Assembly (NCBI RefSeq): GCF_020524905.1
Contig: NZ_JAIVKI010000012.1
Span: 89,538 to 153,537, forward strand
Direction: 5' to 3'
Source of the DNA: Microbulbifer variabilis
GTDB taxonomy: Bacteria; Pseudomonadota; Gammaproteobacteria; Pseudomonadales; Cellvibrionaceae
Length of the DNA stretch: 64,000 bases
Positions 18,953-27,229 of this stretch are shown piece after piece. The first letter of the stretch is position 1. Every line of letters begins with the position of its first letter. Position numbers and translations under genes: made by a program. The notes under the pieces are model-generated. The model was not told where the DNA came from and searched no databases. It saw nothing but the letters and a program-made list of their open reading frames with translations.

Positions 18953-19270
18953 TTAACGGGAGATCCTGCCGCTCTTTTTGTCCACAAAAACCACATAGAC
19001 CTGACTTTTATCGGAAAGTCCCTTCACCCGGTAGACCACCTGGCCCTGCTTGCGGGTTTCAGAGACCGACAATATTTTGCCGCCGTAGCGTTGCTTCACA
19101 ATCGAAGCGGCCTGATCCCGGGAAACACCTGCATCCTGAACCCAGCGGAATTCATGCCGGAAGTTTTCCCTTTGCGGTGCCGCCCCTCCTTGCCAGGAGG
19201 CGGCACAAAGGCTCGGAAACAGAGCGAGTAGGAGAAGTAAATGCCGTTTAAAAGTGCGGCTCGATTTCAC
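18953..19270 (-). CDS. PepSY-domain exported protein
   Basis: 105 residues: a basic N-terminus, a Leu-rich signal peptide ending near residue 25 and one PepSY domain, with QAASIVKQRYGGKILSV, VVYRVKGL and VDKKSGRI. The GTG at 19270 is chosen because AGGAG lies 7 nt upstream; the TTG at 19309 lacks a ribosome-binding site. PepSY proteins inhibit or chaperone proteins in the periplasm, and a copy directly before a PhoPQ-like pair is a frequent arrangement. Confidence 0.8.
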   Translation of the reverse strand: MKSSRTFKRHLLLLLALFPSLCAASWQGGAAPQRENFRHEFRWVQDAGVSRDQAASIVKQRYGGKILSVSETRKQGQVVYRVKGLSDKSQVYVVFVDKKSGRISR

Positions 19271-19334
19271 GGTGCGGCTCCTGTGGATGTCCTGGTTTTC
19301 CACCTTCAACTATCTTCGACCGCCTCCCGTCGAC

Positions 19335-19907
19335 TTATGGCGCCGGCGAGACTGCGACACGAACCCGGATTCTATCGCCCGGATGGTAATCTGTGCGAGT
19401 CAGATAAACCTGACCATTATACCGATAGCGCACATCGTATCCGACTAATTCCCTCTGTGTGCTGAACTCGTCGACAACCTGGCAACGGGATTCGGTGGCG
19501 TAATAGGTCGGGGCGTTGGAACGACTGATCTGGTTACCGACCAAAGCACCTACCAAAGCCCCCGCAACAGTGGCCCCGGCCCGCTGGCCGCCATGGTGGT
19601 GATATCGACGGTGGTGACCACCACGTCCTAGGCTGTTACCAACAGCGGCTCCGATCAACCCACCAACCAGAGTACCCGCCGGGGAGGTCGGCTCCCGGTA
19701 AGCCACCTGCTCATCCCGACAGTAGGTACGCGGGGTGCGCACCTCGACATCGGTGTAGACGGGAGTTACCTCTGTGACACGGGCAAAATCGTAGTTGTCC
19801 GCACCATAGGGGTCTGCATAGTCCCGAGGGCCCGCTTTGGCGGTAGCACTCAAGGCCACCAGTGTGGCGACTACCGCGCCGGCGATAAACTGCTTGAAGA
19901 GTTGCAC
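19335..19907 (-). CDS. Glycine-zipper (17-kDa antigen-like) envelope protein
   Basis: 190 residues: a signal peptide (FIAGAVVATLVALSATAKAG), a Tyr-rich mature region, then two glycine-zipper helices (GTLVGGLIGAAVGNSLG and GATVAGALVGALVGNQ) separated by a His-rich linker, as in Rickettsia 17-kDa surface-antigen-type proteins. These are thought to insert in the envelope. The GTG at 19907 has GGGAG 7 nt upstream, so it is preferred to the ATG at 19928. It lies between the PepSY and DUF3106 genes on the same strand. Confidence 0.78.
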   Translation of the reverse strand: MQLFKQFIAGAVVATLVALSATAKAGPRDYADPYGADNYDFARVTEVTPVYTDVEVRTPRTYCRDEQVAYREPTSPAGTLVGGLIGAAVGNSLGRGGHHRRYHHHGGQRAGATVAGALVGALVGNQISRSNAPTYYATESRCQVVDEFSTQRELVGYDVRYRYNGQVYLTRTDYHPGDRIRVRVAVSPAP

Positions 19908-19996
19908 AATCGATCTCCCGTTATTCATCAACGGGAGCCAGATTAGTCAAATAGATCTGAATAGACGCTGAATTACACCTGGACTGGCGAAAAAAA

Positions 19997-20530
19997 TCAG
20001 GCCCGATCTTCGCTTTCACGCCTCCGGCGATGCTCTCTTCGCTCCCTGCGCTGTCCTTCCCGATGACTCCTGCCTTCCCTTTGATTCCGCTTTTCCCGCT
20101 TCTCGGCCCTATCGCGCTTATCTTGCTTCCATTTTTCCCGCAGTTCACTGCGCTGCTGTGGCGTCATCTGTCGAAAGCGCTTGCGCGCCTCACGGATACG
20201 CTGACGCTCCTCCTCGGGCAGGTCCATAAAGCGGCGATAGGAGTCCCGCAACTGGGCGCGCCTCTCCCTGGGCATATCCTGCCAGCGCTTATACTGCTGG
20301 CGGGCTTCTTGACGCTGCTCGGGGTTCATTTCGCTCCAGCGCCTGGCACCGCGCAATAGCTGCTCGCGTCGGTCATCACTCAACTGTGACCAGCGATCCT
20401 CAAAGTTGTGCAGCAATTGCCGTTCACTATCATTGAGAGTTTGCCACTCTTGAGCCTGAGAGACACCCACGAAGAGAGACAGATATACCGTGGCCAACCA
20501 GCCACACAGCAAACGCCTTCGGTCACCCAT
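19997..20530 (-). CDS. DUF3106 exported Arg-rich protein
   Basis: 177 residues: a signal peptide (cleavage near AQA, about 26), then a helical DUF3106 region made of repeated RRxxLxxxW-like units (SEMNPEQRQEARQQYKRW, FMDLPEEERQRIREARKRF) and a strongly Arg/Glu-rich tail of about 45 residues. The repeat style recalls LTxxQ-type periplasmic chaperones such as Spy and CpxP, but that is inference. It overlaps the upstream 95-residue gene by 8 nt and is last in the ECF sigma operon. Confidence 0.8.
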   Translation of the reverse strand: MGDRRRLLCGWLATVYLSLFVGVSQAQEWQTLNDSERQLLHNFEDRWSQLSDDRREQLLRGARRWSEMNPEQRQEARQQYKRWQDMPRERRAQLRDSYRRFMDLPEEERQRIREARKRFRQMTPQQRSELREKWKQDKRDRAEKREKRNQREGRSHREGQRRERREHRRRRESEDRA

Positions 20531-20810
20531 CGCTCAGCTCCTCAAGGGTTTCTTCCCCTCCAGTATCCCGCCGATCCGTTGTCATCTCCCTTCCCAGCTT
20601 GGGTAACAACACCTCCAGTGATTCGGGTGCCTGTATATCACCCTGCTCATCTGCCCATTCCCCGACAAACATCAGGAAATCCTCATCCAGGGGCTCCAGC
20701 TCTTCTGCCAATAGCGGGGCCCCATAAAAGAAGAGCAGAATAAGACAGAGGCCCTTACCAACTTTTCTTCTGTAGAAAAGACCGCTTTCATCATTAAGAG
20801 GAGTGCCCAT
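20523..20810 (-). CDS. Small acidic exported protein of the sigma operon
   Basis: 95 residues with a hydrophobic segment at about 18-35 that ends before an AEEL sequence, then a strongly acidic mature part (EPLDEDFLMF, GEWADEQGD). No family is recognised. It overlaps both neighbours, the gene upstream by 17 nt and the DUF3106 gene downstream by 8 nt, so translation is coupled. Its acidity contrasts with the basic DUF3106 protein that follows, which would fit an interacting pair (inference only). Confidence 0.6.
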   Translation of the reverse strand: MGTPLNDESGLFYRRKVGKGLCLILLFFYGAPLLAEELEPLDEDFLMFVGEWADEQGDIQAPESLEVLLPKLGREMTTDRRDTGGEETLEELSDG

Positions 20811-21159
20811 TCATTTCTTCCGCCAACCACTGGTAGAACTCCATATCCTCAACCATTTCGACATCCATTTCCTCATACAAAAGCCATTCAGAGGCGCTTA
20901 GTAACTCGGTAGCGGCCTGTTCGTTGGGCGCTGGCCAGAGCAGCAATACCAGCAATGTTGCACAGGCGCCAGTGAATCCAACCCAACCAGTCCAGTCTCG
21001 ATAATACGTTTTCTTTTGTGCCAATGCGCGCTGCCTGGCAGTAGCAAGCTGCGACAGGGTGTCCGCATCAATTTTGCTATCCCGGCGTGCAACCGCACCC
21101 CGAGCGGCTCTTTGTAATGCGCCACACTGCATAACCAAGTCTTCTTGCCGTCGTTTCAT
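20794..21159 (-). CDS. Single-pass membrane protein, probable anti-sigma-like partner
   Basis: 121 residues: a basic N-terminal cytosolic part of about 55 residues, one transmembrane helix (GWVGFTGACATLLVLLLW, about 58-75) and an acidic extracytoplasmic tail. It overlaps the sigma-factor stop by 4 nt. Topology and position fit an anti-sigma factor, although no ZAS or other known anti-sigma motif is visible; a DUF3619-like identity is possible but unverified. Confidence 0.6.
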   Translation of the reverse strand: MKRRQEDLVMQCGALQRAARGAVARRDSKIDADTLSQLATARQRALAQKKTYYRDWTGWVGFTGACATLLVLLLWPAPNEQAATELLSASEWLLYEEMDVEMVEDMEFYQWLAEEMNGHSS

Positions 21160-21710
21160 TGGATTGCCTCTAGTTCGAATGCCTCTAGTTCATATGCCTC
21201 TAGATGGATACGTAAACTGCGCATGGCTCTTGATAAATGAGTCTTGACGCTGCCCTGGCTGCAAGACATTGCACGCGCAGTTTCGGCAACATCGAACTCC
21301 TCGACACAACGCAGTAGGAAGGCCTGCTGTTGGCGCAAAGGCAACTTGGTTACAGCGCTGTCGATAGCTTCCAGCAGGCGCTCACCAGCCAGGGCTTTAT
21401 CTGGGGTGGGATTATGACTATCGACCCACTCCATCGAGACTGGGTCTGGTTCATCGGTATTCGCAGGGAGTTTTTCCCGTAACAATTGCCAGCGGGATAA
21501 CTTGTGGTTACGCCTATGCCAATCGGTAATTCGATTGTTAAGGATGGTAAAAAACAGCGGTCGCCACTCGCTGCGATCGCGACCGCTGTATTTCCTGACC
21601 AATGCCAACATGGAATCCTGCACAATATCCAGCGCATCATCCCGATTGCCTACGGCGTAATTCGCCATGGTAAAGGCCCGCTTCTCCACCTGGGCCAGGA
21701 ACTGATTCAT
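21156..21710 (-). CDS. ECF-type RNA polymerase sigma factor
   Basis: 184 residues with sigma region 2 (AVGNRDDALDIVQDSMLALV near 20-39 and a FFTILNNRITDWHRR segment near 55) and region 4 with a helix-turn-helix (VAETARAMSCSQGSVKTHLS near 148). It is the first gene of a four-gene overlapping operon with a membrane protein, an acidic exported protein and a DUF3106 protein. The last 15 residues come from a 15-bp DNA repeat and are probably dispensable. Confidence 0.87.
   Translation of the reverse strand: MNQFLAQVEKRAFTMANYAVGNRDDALDIVQDSMLALVRKYSGRDRSEWRPLFFTILNNRITDWHRRNHKLSRWQLLREKLPANTDEPDPVSMEWVDSHNPTPDKALAGERLLEAIDSAVTKLPLRQQQAFLLRCVEEFDVAETARAMSCSQGSVKTHLSRAMRSLRIHLEAYELEAFELEAIQ
21166..21209. 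repeat. 15-bp tandem repeat at the 3' end of the sigma gene
   Basis: Three units beginning GCCTCTAG lie head to tail at about 21166, 21181 and 21196, the third incomplete. In the minus-strand protein they give the C-terminal pattern EAYEL-EAFEL-EAIQ. A slipped-strand expansion inside the gene is the simplest explanation. Confidence 0.75.
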
Positions 21711-21836
21711 AGAAGCCGGCTGAAGTCCTTGCGCACGGAATGCTCTTCCAGATTCTTTTTATGGTTTACGGAGCCCACTTAAAAGGCTCCATTTGCAATC
21801 TAATATTACCTTTACCTGAATTACCAGCTCGCAAGA

Positions 21837-22283
21837 TCAGTCCTCTTTGCGCTTGCGGGGCTTAGCACGCCGATCCATACGGCGATCTATACGCTCTCCC
21901 TTTTTGTCCAGCCGATCATTGATTCTTGCACCCTTGTTATCCAACCGTTCGTTGATACGCTCACCTTTTTGGTCGAGACGGTTATTGATGCGATCCCCTT
22001 TGCGGTCCAACCGCTCAGCCAATTTGTCATTGCCATTGGCGGCCGCCTGCTCAGACCTCTGATCCAAGCGCTCATTGATACGATCACCTTTGTTGTCGAG
22101 GTGCTCCTCTATGCGGTCTCCCTTTTGATCCATTCTCGCCTCTATACGATCGCCCTTTTGATCTAGGCGATCCTCAACATGATCACCGTGATCGTGCGGC
22201 TCGCTCTCATCGCTCTGCGCATACAGGGAATAAGGAAGAATCAGGCCAATAGTCAGTAATGAGAGTCCAATCAGCTTTTTCAT
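21837..22283 (-). CDS. Exported hendecad-repeat protein
   Basis: 148 residues: a signal peptide (KKLIGLSLLTIGLIL, cleavage near YAQ), a His/Asp linker, then about eight near-identical 11-residue units of the form LDQKGDRINER, with one irregular unit (SEQAAANGNDKLAER) in the middle and a basic tail. An 11-residue periodicity predicts a long amphipathic or coiled helix with alternating charges. The ATG at 22283 has AGGAG 6 nt upstream. No established family function is known to me. It sits directly upstream of the sigma-factor region on the same strand. Confidence 0.65.
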   Translation of the reverse strand: MKKLIGLSLLTIGLILPYSLYAQSDESEPHDHGDHVEDRLDQKGDRIEARMDQKGDRIEEHLDNKGDRINERLDQRSEQAAANGNDKLAERLDRKGDRINNRLDQKGERINERLDNKGARINDRLDKKGERIDRRMDRRAKPRKRKED

Positions 22284-22420
22284 AAATTGCTCCTTCATAA
22301 ATCGCTGCAGTTCCATTTGAGGAAACCCAATAAGATTTAAACGCACTGATTAAAACGCTCTGCTTAACCAACGGTTGACAGGATCAATTTATTTTTCGGA
22401 TGTTTTTTTCCGCCGGCCGA

Positions 22421-23785
22421 TTATCCCTCAACGATCTCTGGACCAGGCACCTCATCCCCTAGCCAACGCTGGGTCAGGGTTCCTGCGGTCATAGCGCCGT
22501 TTACATTGAGCGCGGTACGCGCCATATCGATCAGCGGCTCTACGGAAATTAACAGGGCCGCGATGGTAACCGGTAGCCCCATTGCCGGTAGCACCACCAA
22601 TGCGGCGAAGGTTGCCCCACCACCCACTCCCGCAATACCAAAAGAACTGATGACTACCACCGCCAGCAGGGTACCCAGCCACATTGGATCCCACACGTTG
22701 ATACCCATAGGCACCGCTACCATAGTGGCGAGCATCGCAGGATAGATTCCCGCACAGCCATTTTGACCGATAGTGGCACCGAAGGATGCGGAAAAGTTGG
22801 CGATAGCCGGTGAATTACGCAACTCATCCACCTGTGTTTCCACATTGAGGGGGATAGTCGCCGCACTGGAACGGGAACTAAAGGCAAATACCAACACTGG
22901 CCAGACTTTGATGAAGTAATGCAGTGGATTCACGCCATTCACTAACAGCAAAAGACCATGCACCAAAAACATCAGGCCAATCGCACAGAAAGAGGCCACG
23001 ACAAAACCGAACAGGTTAACAATGTCTGCCCAACTGGATTTAGCAATTAACCCAGCAACCAGTGCCATCACACCGTAGGGCGTAAAGGCCATTACCAGGC
23101 GCACCAACTTCATAATCCAAACTTGAGCGACATGCACAAACCGCCCAATCGCAGCGCCCTCCTCGGGAAATTCACGCCGTACAGCCAGGGCCGCCAGACC
23201 CAGTAACACAGCAAAAATAACCACAGAAATTACAGAGGTGGAGCGGGCTCCGGTCAAATCCAGAAAAATATTGCGCGGAATAAAAGAAGTCATGATTTCT
23301 GGAATTGAGAGATCACTGACTCGCCCGATGCGCTCATTAAGCACTTCCACTCGCGCCGCTTCGCGGGAACCCTCGACCAATCCCGCGGCTGAGAGTCCAA
23401 ACAAATCGGCCATGAACACACCAATTAAGGCGGCAATTGCCGTTGTCCCGAGTAGAACACCCAATACAGACACACTGATTTTACCCAGTGCCTGAGTGTC
23501 ACTCACCTTTACCACTGCCACCAGAATAGAGGTAAGTACCAGTGGCATCACCAGCATATACAGCAGATTTACATAGCTTTCCCCCAGCATTTCGATCCAG
23601 GGCAAAACTTCATTTGCAGTGTTCCCCCAATTGCGCGCTAATTGCATTAGCGCACCAAAAATCACACCCAGAAGCAACCCGACAAATACACCCGGCGCTA
23701 GGGTATCCCTGCCACGCTGCCAACGATGCAAGCCAAGCAATAAAACAACAAAACCAACAAGCAGAACTAAAGCGCCGATATGCAT
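22421..23785 (-). CDS. Dicarboxylate/amino-acid:cation symporter, TcyP-like
   Basis: Inner-membrane symporter of the DAACS family, 454 residues, about 8 helices plus hairpins. Visible motifs: SRSSAATIPLN near 315 (a serine-rich hairpin), FGATIGQNGCAGIYPA near 345, and GGGATFAALVVLPAMGLP near 395 followed by DMARTALNVNGAMTAG, the substrate/Na+ site region. The sequence is closest in style to the L-cystine transporter TcyP/YdjN, though glutamate or dicarboxylate transport cannot be excluded. Confidence 0.83.
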   Translation of the reverse strand: MHIGALVLLVGFVVLLLGLHRWQRGRDTLAPGVFVGLLLGVIFGALMQLARNWGNTANEVLPWIEMLGESYVNLLYMLVMPLVLTSILVAVVKVSDTQALGKISVSVLGVLLGTTAIAALIGVFMADLFGLSAAGLVEGSREAARVEVLNERIGRVSDLSIPEIMTSFIPRNIFLDLTGARSTSVISVVIFAVLLGLAALAVRREFPEEGAAIGRFVHVAQVWIMKLVRLVMAFTPYGVMALVAGLIAKSSWADIVNLFGFVVASFCAIGLMFLVHGLLLLVNGVNPLHYFIKVWPVLVFAFSSRSSAATIPLNVETQVDELRNSPAIANFSASFGATIGQNGCAGIYPAMLATMVAVPMGINVWDPMWLGTLLAVVVISSFGIAGVGGGATFAALVVLPAMGLPVTIAALLISVEPLIDMARTALNVNGAMTAGTLTQRWLGDEVPGPEIVEG

Positions 23786-23928
23786 GGTATGAGAATCCCA
23801 CCCTGGGCAAACTAAAAAGTGGCGGCATGCTATCAGCGATAGGCTAGTGCCCTATAGTTACCTTGGTTATAGATACTTTGGTTATAGTTATATTGATTTG
23901 TTTTTTTAAATTATTATTTAAAAGCGCC

Positions 23929-24390
23929 TTACTGTAGGGCAGTTCTAAAATCCTCTGCGGTCTGGGCCCCCACCAGTGTTTTTTGCCAGCGGCCATCCCG
24001 GCCAATCACGAAGGTGGTAGGCAGTACTTCTGGCCAGGGTTGCCCCCAGCGTCCATCGGGCTCTTCAACCAGCAGGGGAAATTCTATACCCAGCTTCTGC
24101 GCCTGTTCGATAGCAGCAGGGGATGGCAAACCATCAAAGTTAACCCCCAGTACTATGACATCACCATTGGTCTGCGCCAGCTCATTGAGTACAGGCACTT
24201 CTTCACGACAGGGCTTACACCACTCGGCCCAGTAGTTAACCAATATTGTTTTTCCCTCAGTATTAACCGATTCGCCATCGGTGGTATGCAGATGGCTATC
24301 GCTGTTACAGCCGCTGATTGCGCTTGCCAAGGACAGAGAGATTGCCCCCAGTACCTTCTTCATTCTTTTTCTTATCAGCAACTGCAGCAT
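23929..24390 (-). CDS. TlpA-like thioredoxin-fold lipoprotein
   Basis: 153 residues: a basic start, a hydrophobic segment and a lipobox-like SAISGC, then a thioredoxin fold with the redox motif WAEWCKPC near residue 60 and the cis-Pro region EVLPTTFVI near 128. It is expected to be a periplasmic membrane-anchored thiol oxidoreductase. The start at 24390 has GGGGGAAG upstream; 24363 is an alternative giving a shorter signal. Either start overlaps the end of the yihY gene by 59-86 nt, an unusually long same-strand overlap. Confidence 0.8.
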   Translation of the reverse strand: MLQLLIRKRMKKVLGAISLSLASAISGCNSDSHLHTTDGESVNTEGKTILVNYWAEWCKPCREEVPVLNELAQTNGDVIVLGVNFDGLPSPAAIEQAQKLGIEFPLLVEEPDGRWGQPWPEVLPTTFVIGRDGRWQKTLVGAQTAEDFRTALQ

Positions 24391-25714
24391 CGTCTTCCCC
24401 CTCGGCTTCAACAATTTCATTTTCTCTATTTTTTGGAGCTCCCGCCTCTTGCCCTGCCGTGTGACTTTCGGCCTCCTCTTTTTTCAGAGCGTCACTAAAG
24501 AGAGCCCCAATCGTAATACCAAGCTGTTCTCTGGCGGAACCACGGGCATTGGCAAAGCGGCTTTCCACCTCGCTGTACCATTCAAACCCTTTTAAATTGC
24601 CGGGGTTACCGCTGGGAACCCACTGGGGGCTCAGCCAACCGGTCAGCTCCATCAGTGATACCGCATCCAAGTCCCGCAACAGGACATAATCATTCCCATC
24701 GGTCTGGGCTATCACCCGGTGCCCCTGTAAGACATCACGCAAGCGCCGCCATTGGCCAAATTTTATTCCCAATAAAGAGATATCCCGCTCACGCAAGGGT
24801 TTGCCACACCGCCCCCCTTTAAACATTTGCCAGAGGACAATCAGGATCGCCACTAAATCGGAGTGTCTACGCCCCTGGGTCGCTGCTCGATATACCGACA
24901 GGGTGCGCACCAGCACACACCCCGCCAGCACCAGCATCCACATCATATAAATCCACAAGAGAAACAAGGGCACAAAAGCAAAGGCACCATAGATGGCCTG
25001 TACCGAACTGCGTGCAACAATAACGCCGAACAGGTATTTCATGATTTCAAAAGCGATGGAGGTCACCACCCCCCCTTCGATGCCATGGCGCAAGGGCACA
25101 TAGCAATTGGGCACGGCGATAAACAGCAGGGTAAAAACGATGCTGGTGAAAATAAAAGGCAACACTCGCAACACGACCGCCATCATTCCGATACCTTCCT
25201 CCCCACCCAGAAATAATTTTTGCGAGAGAAGAAAGGTACTGGCGGCGAGCCCAGCCCCCAGTAGGATAGGCCCGAGGCTGAGAATGGCCCAGTACAGCAG
25301 AAAGCTCGAAACTCCGCTGCGCCCACGGGATACATCCCAAATGGCGTTAAAGGTACCTTCAATACTGCGTAACGTGAGCCCCGCGGTCACCGCCAGCATG
25401 GCGATACCCAAGCCGGTGAGTCGCTGCGCCTGGGCGGAAAAACTGCTGATATATTCCTGTACTTCACGCCCACTCTGCGGCACAAAGTGGGAAAACAATT
25501 GCTCCTGCAAACGGGTCTGCAAGCCGGCGAAGTCCGGGAACAGCGACAGCATCGCGTAGCTCACGGTCACCAATGGCACTATGGCAAACAAAGTCATATA
25601 AGTGAGGGCAGCCGCACTTTTCTGGCAGTCTTTCTCGACAAACAGAGACCACAAGGAGGTGGCAAAACGCCGCCATTGAACGAGCTTATCTTTCACGCTT
25701 GATTTCAATTTCAT
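24305..25714 (-). CDS. YihY/UPF0761-family inner-membrane protein
   Basis: 469 residues: a membrane domain of six helices (about 30-300) with SAAALTYMTLFAIVPL, LTLRSIEGTFNAIWDV and YGAFAFVPLFLLWIYMMW, then a cytosolic tail of about 170 residues ending in an acidic, low-complexity stretch. Formerly called RNase BN, but that activity belongs to another protein; the function is unknown. The ATG at 25714 is used; a GTG 36 nt upstream is possible. The downstream TlpA-like gene begins inside its 3' end. Confidence 0.85.
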   Translation of the reverse strand: MKLKSSVKDKLVQWRRFATSLWSLFVEKDCQKSAAALTYMTLFAIVPLVTVSYAMLSLFPDFAGLQTRLQEQLFSHFVPQSGREVQEYISSFSAQAQRLTGLGIAMLAVTAGLTLRSIEGTFNAIWDVSRGRSGVSSFLLYWAILSLGPILLGAGLAASTFLLSQKLFLGGEEGIGMMAVVLRVLPFIFTSIVFTLLFIAVPNCYVPLRHGIEGGVVTSIAFEIMKYLFGVIVARSSVQAIYGAFAFVPLFLLWIYMMWMLVLAGCVLVRTLSVYRAATQGRRHSDLVAILIVLWQMFKGGRCGKPLRERDISLLGIKFGQWRRLRDVLQGHRVIAQTDGNDYVLLRDLDAVSLMELTGWLSPQWVPSGNPGNLKGFEWYSEVESRFANARGSAREQLGITIGALFSDALKKEEAESHTAGQEAGAPKNRENEIVEAEGEDDAAVADKKKNEEGTGGNLSVLGKRNQRL

Positions 25715-25822
25715 TCCCTGTGTGCGACCTCCAGCAAAAGCGGCGAACACTCGACTTACGCCTTAGAATTCCATTACGGTATTCGGTTAGAATACGCCAA
25801 ACAGTAACAGGATACCGACATA

Positions 25823-26167
25823 ATGTGGACGATCTACCACAACCCGCGCTGCTCAAAATCCCGTCAAACCCTGCAACTCCTGCAGGATAACGGCGTGGAG
25901 CCGGAAGTGATTCTCTACCTGCAAAACCCACCTTCGGCTGGTGATCTTAAACAAATTCTGCAGAAACTCGGTATCCCCGCACGGGACCTGTTGCGCACCG
26001 GTGAAGAACCCTACCAGCAACTCAACTTGAAGGACGAGGAACTGAGCGAAGCGCAATTGATTGAGGCCATGGTAGAAAACCCCATCCTGATTCAACGCCC
26101 GATCGTGATAAAAGGCGACAAAGCCACTATTGGCCGCCCGCCGGAAAATGCGCTGGAGCTGCTTTAA
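25823..26167 (+). CDS. ArsC-family arsenate reductase-like protein
   Basis: 114 residues, a thioredoxin-like fold with the active Cys in NPRCSKSR near residue 10 and the conserved Arg in IQRPIVIKGDKATIGRPPE near 92. Arsenate reductases use glutaredoxin to reduce arsenate, though housekeeping copies such as this may have other substrates; no arsB or arsR gene is present. It abuts wrbA with no gap, the arrangement known in Pseudomonas. Confidence 0.85.
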   Translation: MWTIYHNPRCSKSRQTLQLLQDNGVEPEVILYLQNPPSAGDLKQILQKLGIPARDLLRTGEEPYQQLNLKDEELSEAQLIEAMVENPILIQRPIVIKGDKATIGRPPENALELL

Positions 26168-26788
<621 letters not shown>

Positions 26789-26798
26789 AGGATTCAGC

Positions 26799-27146
26799 GT
26801 GAACGACACTATTCAGCGCAAATTACATATTGCGCTCCGTATCAATTGGTTCTGCTATATCGCCCTATTGGTGCTGTTTGCAGTTCGAAACCTGTTTGTC
26901 GAGGGAGGCTCCCTCGCGCTTTGGCTGATCCAGACAGTGCCACTTTTGCTGGTGTTACCGGGCCTGATCAAGCAGCGTTATCGCAGTTACCTCTGGCTCT
27001 GTTTTATTCTGCTGCTCTATATCACCAGCAGCATTGTCGATGTAATGATGCCTACACGCGGTTGGCAGGATGGCGCAATGATGGTTTTGAGCCTTATCCT
27101 ATTCTTTTCTGCAATGATGAGCAGTCGCTGGCATCGTATGCAGTAA
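26799..27146 (+). CDS. DUF2069 inner-membrane protein
   Basis: 115 residues with four hydrophobic segments and the conserved GLIKQRYRSYLWLCF stretch near residue 55. The start is GTG with AGAGGA 7 nt upstream. The family is regularly encoded after wrbA in gammaproteobacteria and has no established role. Confidence 0.8.
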   Translation: MNDTIQRKLHIALRINWFCYIALLVLFAVRNLFVEGGSLALWLIQTVPLLLVLPGLIKQRYRSYLWLCFILLLYITSSIVDVMMPTRGWQDGAMMVLSLILFFSAMMSSRWHRMQ

Positions 27147-27229
27147 CTCCATTGGCGGAATTCCCGCCAATGGTTCCCGACACAAAGCGTGGAAATATGA
27201 GACTTCCACACGCTAAGGAGTTTTGAGGT

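Noticed and set aside
23855..23905. Repeated TTGGTTATAG motif downstream of yihY-tlpA
   Set aside because: Only two imperfect copies in AT-rich DNA; too little to be more than simple-sequence noise.
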